Positions 1-5,824 of a DNA stretch of 8,580 nucleotides are shown one piece after another (within the stretch, counting starts at the first letter, position 1; every line of letters begins with the position of its first letter). The notes below the pieces were generated by a model, which had not been told where the DNA came from, ran no database searches, and saw nothing but the letters and a program-made list of their open reading frames with translations. The position numbers were made by a program, and so were the translations under genes. This DNA comes from Spirochaetaceae bacterium (GTDB taxonomy: Bacteria; Spirochaetota; Spirochaetia; Treponematales; Breznakiellaceae), in assembly GCA_031278295.1 (NCBI GenBank), contig JAITKQ010000106.1:1-8580 (forward strand). The letters are read 5' to 3'.

Positions 1-16
1 GGGCGGGCGGGGCGGG
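1..16 (+). other. Potential G-quadruplex motif upstream of the pgm promoter
   Basis: The window opens with GGGCGGGCGGGGCGGG: four runs of at least three G separated by single C bases. This fits the G3+N1-7 four-run rule with the shortest possible loops, which usually gives stable parallel quadruplexes. It lies on the + (non-template) strand, 3 nt before the likely -35 box of the pgm promoter. It may continue upstream of the window. Folding and any effect on transcription are inference. Confidence 0.55.
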
Positions 17-19
17 CTA

Positions 20-47
20 TTGTCAACCGGAGGGTTTATTGTATAAT
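20..47 (+). promoter_or_regulatory. Sigma-70-type promoter of the pgm-tat operon
   Basis: TTGTCA at 20-25 matches five of six bases of the -35 consensus. TATAAT at 42-47 matches the -10 consensus exactly, and the spacer is 16 nt. Transcription would begin near position 53-55, in the G-run just before the ATG at 69, giving a leader of only about 15 nt. If so, the TTG at 39 cannot be on this transcript and the ATG at 69 must be the start. No terminator or second promoter is obvious between pgm and tatT, so this promoter could drive all four + strand genes. Confidence 0.6.
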
Positions 48-68
48 GTAGGTTGGGGGAAGCTTGGT

Positions 69-1841
69 ATGGATAGGGATATTCTTGTAAAACAGGTTAA
101 AAGGTATCTGGAAAAGGAAAAAAACGCTCATTTCAGGGCGGAAGTGGAAAAGCTACTCGCTGCGGAGGATTGGGACGAGCTACTGGACCGTTTTTACCGT
201 AATCTGGAGTTTGGTACGGGCGGGCTGCGGGGCGTGATAGGCGGCGGCTACAACCGGATGAATACCTTTGTCGTTGCTTCCGCAACGCAGGGGCTGGCGA
301 ATTATGTGATAAAGGCGTTTCCCGACAAGGCGCGTGCCGGAAAACTTTCCGCTGTGATAGCGTTTGACTGCCGGCATTTTTCGGCGGAATTCGCCGAGGC
401 CGCGGCGCTGATCTTTGCGGCAAACGGTATCAAGGCCTACCTATTTTCCGATCTGCGACCCACGCCTGAGCTTTCGTACGCGATCCGCGTATTAAAGGCC
501 GATACCGGCATAGTCGTAACGGCGAGCCACAACCCGCCCCAGTACAACGGTTACAAGGCGTACTGGAACGACGGTTCGCAGGTGATAGAACCGCACGATA
601 CCGGCATAATAGACGAGGTTAACGCGGTTAGCGAAATAAAGGAGCTTGACAGGCAGGCGGCGCTGGATAGGGGCCTGTTAAAAATAATCGACAAAGAGAT
701 AGATGAACCGTTTCAGGCGATGGTACGGAGTCATCTTTTCAGGCCGGAACTGATCAAACAGAAGGCTGGGGACATTAAGATTGTCTACACGCCGCTACAC
801 GGGACCGGGGCCCTCCATGTCGAGGCTGTTTTGGGCAGTCTGGGGCTTAAGGTACTTACCGTGCCGGAACAGCGCGAGGGCGACGGGGACTTTCCGACCG
901 TCGCGTTCCCGAACCCGGAGGAGGCTGCCGCGTTGGAGATGGCTATCGCGCTCGGCAAGAAGGAGAAGGCCGGCCTTGTGATGGCTACCGACCCGGACGC
1001 GGATCGCTTCGGCATAGCGGTTCCTTCCGGGAACGGTGATGATTTTGTGCTGGTAACGGGGAATCAGCTTGGCGTCCTTATCGCCGATTACGTCCTGCTT
1101 TCGCTCAAAGAGCTGGGTAGGATGCCGGCAAGGCCTGCGATGGTCAACACGATAGTAACCACGGGGATGCAGGCCCGCGTCGCCGCGCTGTACGGTGCGG
1201 AATGCATAGAATGTTTGACGGGCTTCAAATGGATAGCTGACATTATGAGGCGAAGCGAGAGCGGCGGTATAAAAAACAGCATCGTTTTTGGCTGCGAGGA
1301 GAGCTACGGCTACCTGATCGAAGACGAGGTGCGGGACAAGGACGGCGTGTCCGCGGCGGCGATCACGGCGGAGATGGCGTTATATTGGGGCAGCCGGGGC
1401 AAAAGCCTGCCGGACCGTCTTGATGAGTTGTATGAAAAATGCGGATTTTGGCAGGAGCTGGGCGTCTCCAAGTATTTTGAGGGCCCGGGGGGTCAGAACG
1501 TAATGGCCGGCATCATGGAGCGTTGCCGCAAAGACCCGCCCGCCGCGCTTGGCGGGGTAAAGGTAGAAAAGATAAGGGATATAGAAAATTCACTTACCAG
1601 TTATCCCGGCGACCCCAAGCGTACCGAAAAAATCGATCTGCCAAAGAGCAACGTACTGCAATTCTGCCTTGAGGACGGCACGGTGCTTAGCGCACGTCCG
1701 AGCGGTACCGAGCCAAAAATCAAATTCTACGCAAGCTGTCACGCCGCGATAGGCTCCGGCGGGCTTTCCGGGGCAAAAACCGAAGCCCAAAAAAAACTTG
1801 ACGCGATCAAGAGCGACATAAAAAAGATGATTGGTGATTAA
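69..1841 (+). CDS. pgcA: Phosphoglucomutase/phosphomannomutase (alpha-D-phosphohexomutase family)
   Basis: Cytosolic enzyme that interconverts hexose 1-phosphates and 6-phosphates through a phosphoserine, linking glycolysis to sugar-nucleotide and envelope synthesis. All four family motifs are intact (numbering from the ATG at 69, 590 aa): the catalytic serine loop TASHNP with Ser153; the magnesium loop DPDADRFG with Asp308, Asp310 and Asp312; the sugar-binding loop GCEESYG around 408-414; and the phosphate-binding loop RPSGTEPK at 543-550. The early FGTGGLRG and NRMN signature and the length fit the PgcA/PGM2-like subgroup of about 580 aa. A TTG at 39 also has a good Shine-Dalgarno (GGAGG at 29-33) and would add 10 residues. 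I prefer the ATG because the TTG overlaps the promoter and the extra residues do not look like family sequence. The ATG has only a G-rich weak RBS (GGGGGA at 55-60). Glucose versus mannose preference cannot be told from sequence, so the symbol is tentative. Confidence 0.93.
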   Translation: MDRDILVKQVKRYLEKEKNAHFRAEVEKLLAAEDWDELLDRFYRNLEFGTGGLRGVIGGGYNRMNTFVVASATQGLANYVIKAFPDKARAGKLSAVIAFDCRHFSAEFAEAAALIFAANGIKAYLFSDLRPTPELSYAIRVLKADTGIVVTASHNPPQYNGYKAYWNDGSQVIEPHDTGIIDEVNAVSEIKELDRQAALDRGLLKIIDKEIDEPFQAMVRSHLFRPELIKQKAGDIKIVYTPLHGTGALHVEAVLGSLGLKVLTVPEQREGDGDFPTVAFPNPEEAAALEMAIALGKKEKAGLVMATDPDADRFGIAVPSGNGDDFVLVTGNQLGVLIADYVLLSLKELGRMPARPAMVNTIVTTGMQARVAALYGAECIECLTGFKWIADIMRRSESGGIKNSIVFGCEESYGYLIEDEVRDKDGVSAAAITAEMALYWGSRGKSLPDRLDELYEKCGFWQELGVSKYFEGPGGQNVMAGIMERCRKDPPAALGGVKVEKIRDIENSLTSYPGDPKRTEKIDLPKSNVLQFCLEDGTVLSARPSGTEPKIKFYASCHAAIGSGGLSGAKTEAQKKLDAIKSDIKKMIGD

Positions 1842-1843
1842 AG

Positions 1844-2821
1844 GTGAGGCAGGACGAAGGGCCGTGTAAAAAAGGACGGCGCGGGGGGCCACGCGGTGTG
1901 AAACGGCAAGGCGGCGTACTCATTCCGCTAAGTGTCTGTGGAGTTTTATTTTTTTCGTGCTCGACACAGCAGCTTGCCATGCGGTCAAGCCCGGAATTTG
2001 TAGGCGGCCTGCTGCCCGGTATAATAAAAAAGAATGAGGCCAAACTGAAAAAGAAGCCGGACGACCAAAAGTTGATACTGGAGACAGGCTCGTACTATGT
2101 GATGGACGCTAACGCTTTCGTGCAGGGGCCGGCCTCCCTATTACCGCCTGAAAAGTACGCTGAGCGGGACGCCGAGTACAGGAAGGCGCGGGAGATGTAC
2201 CTGCGCGGCGCGGAGATTCTGGAAGACGGCCTTGAAAAAAGGCATCCCGGCATACTCCTGGCGGCGCGGGACGTCGGGGTTTCCGCCGGTGGGGCGCCCG
2301 CCGGTTTTGAACGGCTTACGGCGGAGGATGTTCCGTATATTTACTGGTTGACGGCTGCGGTGCTTTCGGCCTTTAGCATGGACCCGCTCGATCTGTCTAC
2401 CGGCATGAGGGTGGGGGAAGTTTCCGCTCTTGTAAAGTACGCTTACCGGCTTGACCCGGACTTTAACGACGGGGCGCTGGATGATTTCTTCATCCTGTAC
2501 TACGCTTCCCTCCCCGAATCGATGGGCGGCGACAAAGGGCTTGCCAGGCTGCATTACGACAGGGCGCTGGAAAAGACGGGCGGACTCTCCGCCAGCCCGT
2601 ACGTTTCCTGGGCGCAGGCCGTCTGCATACCTGCCCAGAATTTCCCTGAATTTCAATATAATTTGAAAGAGGCCCTGAAAATTAACGCAAACAAGAATCC
2701 GTCAAACAAACTTTTAAACGTGCTGGCGCAACGGAAGGCGCGCTACCTGTTGGACAACGCGGATCTTTATTTTATTGACACCGGCACGAATGCCGGCACC
2801 GGCGGCAGTGAACCGGGGTAG
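1844..2821 (+). CDS. tatT: TatT-like TRAP-associated helical-repeat lipoprotein
   Basis: Predicted membrane-anchored periplasmic partner of a TRAP transporter, resembling T. pallidum Tp0956 (Pfam TRAP transporter T-component). After a basic N-region comes a hydrophobic stretch ending LFFSC, a relaxed spirochaete lipobox with Cys39 (codon 1958-1960). The mature part is mostly helical with TPR-like pairs. The stretch at 222-242, containing LPESMGGDKG then HYDRAL, looks like the most family-specific part. The last 15 residues are Gly/Thr-rich and probably disordered. The GTG at 1844 lies 2 nt after the pgm stop, suggesting coupling, but the resulting N-terminus is long and Arg/Gly-rich. The in-frame GTG at 1898 gives a tidier signal peptide with the lipidated Cys at residue 21 and is equally plausible. 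Neither has a strong RBS. The partner role rests on family knowledge and on the adjacent tatP and tatQM. Confidence 0.85.
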   Translation: MRQDEGPCKKGRRGGPRGVKRQGGVLIPLSVCGVLFFSCSTQQLAMRSSPEFVGGLLPGIIKKNEAKLKKKPDDQKLILETGSYYVMDANAFVQGPASLLPPEKYAERDAEYRKAREMYLRGAEILEDGLEKRHPGILLAARDVGVSAGGAPAGFERLTAEDVPYIYWLTAAVLSAFSMDPLDLSTGMRVGEVSALVKYAYRLDPDFNDGALDDFFILYYASLPESMGGDKGLARLHYDRALEKTGGLSASPYVSWAQAVCIPAQNFPEFQYNLKEALKINANKNPSNKLLNVLAQRKARYLLDNADLYFIDTGTNAGTGGSEPG

Positions 2822-2828
2822 AGAATCG

Positions 2829-3833
2829 ATGAAAAAGACTTTTTCGACTATAATAGCGTGTTGTTTCCTGCTGGCTGTAAGCGGCTCTCCGGCGGCGCAG
2901 CAAAGAACGGTAACAATTAAACTTGCCTCCCTCGCGCCGGAAAACACCCCGTGGGGGGCGGCGCTCAACAAGATGGCCGCCGATTGGGGCGCCGCCACGA
3001 ACGGTGCGGTAAGGGTTATCGTTTACCACAACGGCGTAGCGGGCAGCGAGGCCGATGTTCTGCGTAAACTCCGCCTCAACCAGATACAGGCCGCTGTCTT
3101 TACGTCCGCAGGGATGAATTTAATATCAAAAAATATTATAACGCTTAGCTGTCCTTTCCTTATAAGAACGGATGATGAACTTGATATTGTTCTTGAGAGG
3201 CTGCGGCCACAACTGGAAGCGGATGTCGGCAGGGCCGGTTTTGTTACGGTGGCTTGGTCAAAGGTGGGCTGGGTCAACTTCTTTTCGCGCCGGCCTGTAT
3301 TCGTCCCGTCAGATATGAAAAGACAAAAACTTGCCGTCGGCAACGATATTCCGTCCTTGAACGACGCTTTCAGGACTATGGGGTATCAGCTTGTTGAGAC
3401 TAACCTCAACGATGTGCTTGTATCGCTCAACAGCGGCGCAATTGACGCTGTTTACCAGAGTCCGGTAAACGCCGCCGTGTCCCAGCTATTCGGCATAGCC
3501 AAAAACATGTCTTCGGTGCGTATCGCGCCATTCATGGGTGCGGTGGTGTTGAATCAGGCGGCTTGGCGGAGTATTCCAGATCGGTACAAAGACGCGCTGA
3601 TGAATATTGGCCGGGAAGTTGAAAGTCAAAACAACCAAAATGTAAAAAAAATGGAGGATGACGCGGTGGCGGCCATGTTGAAAAACGGCCTTGTGATCAA
3701 CCGATGCAGCCCTGAGCAGGAACAGGAATGGATCGACGATGTAAACAAGGTTATGCCCCAGTTGTTGGACAAGACTTTTAACAAAACACTTTACAACGAT
3801 ATACAGGATGTCTTGGGGCAGATTCGGAAATAG
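2829..3833 (+). CDS. tatP: TatP-like TRAP transporter solute-binding protein (DctP family)
   Basis: Periplasmic receptor that captures the ligand and delivers it to the TatQM permease (334 aa). The N-terminus MKKTFSTIIACCFLLAV is a signal peptide. Cleavage near SPAA (20-23) by signal peptidase I is possible, but IIAC at 8-11 also resembles a lipobox, so lipidation is unresolved. The mature protein begins with the DctP-like TIKLASLAPENTPWG, then a Y/HNG-type segment near 66-69, and PVFVPSDMKRQKLAV at 156-170. The canonical KIRV arginine of DctP proteins is replaced by Ala169 there. NSGAIDAVYQSPVNA at 201-215 matches the usual GxxDAxxxP region. An in-frame ATG exists at 2775, but it lies inside tatT and lacks a signal sequence, so the ATG at 2829 is chosen. 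The gap to tatT is 7 nt. Closest known relative by description is Tp0957. The ligand is unknown. Confidence 0.9.
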   Translation: MKKTFSTIIACCFLLAVSGSPAAQQRTVTIKLASLAPENTPWGAALNKMAADWGAATNGAVRVIVYHNGVAGSEADVLRKLRLNQIQAAVFTSAGMNLISKNIITLSCPFLIRTDDELDIVLERLRPQLEADVGRAGFVTVAWSKVGWVNFFSRRPVFVPSDMKRQKLAVGNDIPSLNDAFRTMGYQLVETNLNDVLVSLNSGAIDAVYQSPVNAAVSQLFGIAKNMSSVRIAPFMGAVVLNQAAWRSIPDRYKDALMNIGREVESQNNQNVKKMEDDAVAAMLKNGLVINRCSPEQEQEWIDDVNKVMPQLLDKTFNKTLYNDIQDVLGQIRK

Positions 3834-3839
3834 CATCGC

Positions 3840-5726
3840 ATGACAAAAGCGGGGAAATGGCTTAACTACATTGAAGCCGGTGTCTGTAACTTTTCATTGG
3901 CGATCATCGCGCTGTTACTGTTTGTAAGCGCGGGTTTGCGGCTTGTTTTCCATACCGCGCTAAGCGACACGGCGGCTTTGACCACCCATCTGCTGCTTGT
4001 TGCCGCGCTGTTTTCAGCGATGATAACAACAAAAAATGAAAACCACCTTTCTATAGGGATCGTTCAGTACATAAATAATCAAAAAATAAAAACATTTCTT
4101 GCCGTTGCTACCGGACTTCTTTCAACATTCATAACTACGATACTCGTTTTTTGTTCGGCGGATTTTATCAAGATCGGACTTAACCCGCCGCAAAAGATAG
4201 CGTTTTTAAGCGACCGTTTTTTTGCTTACGCGCTTCCGCTCGGCTTCGCCGTGATGACATTCCGTTTCGCCCGACTTACCCCGTTGCGTGGCAGGGGACG
4301 GTTTCTTTCCGCGGCGGCTGTCCTGTTGGGCATTGCTTGTTCGCTTCCGCTCATATTTAAATTCATCTGGGAATTCAAGCTGCCGGATTTCGCCTGGGCG
4401 GCAAGCGATTTCTTTACCGCGTTTGCCTACACGGTAAAAACGCCCGCCATTATACTGATCGCTCTGGCGGCTTTGGCCGGCGCGCCGCTCTTTATCGTGA
4501 TAGCGGCGCTCTCCATCCTGCTGATTCAGGGTTCCGGCGGCGAGGTTGACGTTACCGTGAATCAGGTATATACCGCGCTTACCCAGAGCAACATAATCGC
4601 GATACCGCTGTTTACACTGACCGGTTTTTTTCTTTCGGAAAGCAGGGCGGGCGAGCGGCTTGTGGAAACGTTTCGCGGCATATTATGCGCGATTCCCGGC
4701 GGCATGATCGCGGCCACCGTGCTGATATGCGCGTTTTTTACCTCGTTCACCGGCGCGTCCGGCGTAACGATACTTGCGCTTGGCGGCATCCTGTACACCG
4801 TTCTGTCAGGTAACGAAGCTCAAAAAGGTATTGACGGCGCAAAGTACCCGGAAGCCTTTTCCATCGGGCTTCTGACTTCGTGCGGCAGCATAGGCCTCCT
4901 CTTTCCGCCCTCACTCCCGCTGATACTGGTCGGAACCACAACGCAAACCAACATCCTGCATCTGTTTGCGGCGGGAATTCTGCCCGGTCTTTTGCTTCTG
5001 CTTTCGATGATAGTATTCGGCATAATAATTTCATTCAAAACAAAGATGCCGCGGGAAAAATTTAGCGTGCGCCGTGCGGTGCGTTCGCTAAAAAAATCCA
5101 TGTTCGAGATACTCTTGCCGATTCTGCTTGTCGCCGGGTACTTTTCCGGCATACTTTCGCTCGTAGAAATCGGCGCGGCGGCGCTGGTATACGTTTTTGT
5201 GGTGGAGGTTCTTGTATTCCGCGATATAGACCTGCGTGATACAGGCAAGGTTTTTGCCAAAGCCTTGCCTGTAACGGGCGGAATCCTCGCGATCCTTGCT
5301 CTTTCGCAGGCACTTTCGTACTACATTGTTGACACGCAGGTGCCTGAAAACTTTGCCCGCTGGGTGCAGGCGGCGATAAAATCAAAGTGGATGTTCCTGT
5401 TAATCCTGAACCTGATGCTGCTTGTTACCGGCTGCCTTATCGACATTTTTTCGGCGATAATGATCGTGCTGCCGCTCCTTGTGCCGCTCGCCGACGCGTT
5501 CGGCATAGACCATGTTCATCTGGGCATGATTTTCCTTGTAAACATGGAAGCAGGCTTCTTGACGCCGCCTGTGGGCTTAAACCTTTTTTTGGCAAGCTAC
5601 CGCTTCAAAAAACCTTTCGTAGAAATATGCCGCCATGTAGCGCCGTTCCTTTTGATACAACTGCTTGTCGTTCTTGCGACAACCTATATTCCGCGGATTT
5701 CACTTGCCTTTGTAAATCTTTTCTAA
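3840..5726 (+). CDS. tatQM: Fused TRAP transporter permease, DctQ-DctM (TatQM)
   Basis: Inner-membrane permease of 628 aa combining the small (DctQ, four helices) and large (DctM, about twelve helices) subunits in one chain. TRAP importers normally use a sodium gradient. DctQ-type helices lie near residues 17-38, 46-63, 85-105 and 127-143. A further membrane segment near 155-175 bridges to the DctM part, which starts around 200. DctM signatures are visible: IPLFTLTGFFLSES at 255-268, TGASGVT at 304-310, LLFPPSLPLILVG at 353-365, and TPPVGLNLFLA at 575-585, the paired PP motifs expected of the ion and substrate sites. Separate DctQ and DctM proteins are common, and fused forms also occur. The Treponema Tat system is of the fused type as far as I recall. 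The start ATG follows tatP by 6 nt with only a weak purine-rich RBS, consistent with translational coupling. The gene ends directly at a run of 14 C. Confidence 0.93.
   Translation: MTKAGKWLNYIEAGVCNFSLAIIALLLFVSAGLRLVFHTALSDTAALTTHLLLVAALFSAMITTKNENHLSIGIVQYINNQKIKTFLAVATGLLSTFITTILVFCSADFIKIGLNPPQKIAFLSDRFFAYALPLGFAVMTFRFARLTPLRGRGRFLSAAAVLLGIACSLPLIFKFIWEFKLPDFAWAASDFFTAFAYTVKTPAIILIALAALAGAPLFIVIAALSILLIQGSGGEVDVTVNQVYTALTQSNIIAIPLFTLTGFFLSESRAGERLVETFRGILCAIPGGMIAATVLICAFFTSFTGASGVTILALGGILYTVLSGNEAQKGIDGAKYPEAFSIGLLTSCGSIGLLFPPSLPLILVGTTTQTNILHLFAAGILPGLLLLLSMIVFGIIISFKTKMPREKFSVRRAVRSLKKSMFEILLPILLVAGYFSGILSLVEIGAAALVYVFVVEVLVFRDIDLRDTGKVFAKALPVTGGILAILALSQALSYYIVDTQVPENFARWVQAAIKSKWMFLLILNLMLLVTGCLIDIFSAIMIVLPLLVPLADAFGIDHVHLGMIFLVNMEAGFLTPPVGLNLFLASYRFKKPFVEICRHVAPFLLIQLLVVLATTYIPRISLAFVNLF
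5240..5273. repeat. Perfect 11-bp inverted repeat inside tatQM
   Basis: TACAGGCAAGG (5240-5250) and CCTTGCCTGTA (5263-5273) are exact reverse complements around a 12-nt spacer. A wobble pair and two U-A pairs could extend the stem inward. It encodes the hydrophilic segment around residues 467-478 of TatQM, between membrane helices. It could fold in the mRNA and slow ribosomes, or be chance. No T-run follows, so it is not an intrinsic terminator. Confidence 0.5.
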
Positions 5727-5781
5727 CCCCCCCCCCCCCCGGGGAAAACATTCATTCAGGAACGATCGGGGGGGGGGGGGG
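5727..5781. repeat. C14 / G14 homopolymer inverted repeat in the convergent gap
   Basis: Fourteen C (5727-5740) start immediately after the tatQM TAA. Fourteen G (5768-5781) follow after a 27-nt spacer, GGGG plus an AT-richer segment. The arms are exact complements of equal length, so RNA from either strand can form a 14-bp all-GC stem. Each strand also carries a long G-run able to enter quadruplexes. The position between convergent genes fits a bidirectional transcription barrier, although no U-tract follows on either side. Tracts this long are prone to slippage, and poly-G tracts are known to vary in length in T. pallidum. Sequencing artefact is an alternative. Confidence 0.75.
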
Positions 5782-5787
5782 TGAACG

Positions 5788-5824
5788 AATTTTAAAAATT
5801 ATTGTGTAAAAGCGTATAGCCGCT
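5788..5824. terminator. Weak terminator-like sequences at the helicase 3' end
   Basis: AATTTT (5788-5793) and AAAATT (5795-5800) form a 6-bp AT inverted repeat. On the - strand, AGCG and CGCT (5821-5824 and 5811-5814 in + coordinates) form a 4-bp stem with a six-base loop, followed by a run of four T just after the helicase stop codon. The stem is too short to be a confident intrinsic terminator. It may act together with the C14/G14 stem further downstream. Confidence 0.25.

Noticed and set aside
2141..2656. 171-codon - strand open frame opposite tatT
   Set aside because: It is antisense to a well-supported gene in GC-rich DNA, shows no recognisable motif and has Arg/Pro/Gly-rich shadow composition.
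2775..2828. Upstream in-frame start for tatP
   Set aside because: It would overlap tatT by 47 nt and place 18 non-signal residues before a clear MKK signal peptide.
4820..5260. 146-codon - strand open frame opposite tatQM
   Set aside because: It is antisense to strongly conserved DctM motifs and has no RBS or motif support.
5727..5781. Promoter-type poly-G phase-variation switch as in T. pallidum tpr genes
   Set aside because: Both flanking genes end here, so the tracts are not upstream of a start codon. Any effect must be at 3' ends.
5387..5809. 140-codon + strand open frame running through the C14 and G14 tracts
   Set aside because: It is an out-of-frame shadow of tatQM. Its tail is only poly-Pro and poly-Gly from the homopolymers, and it has no RBS or family likeness.
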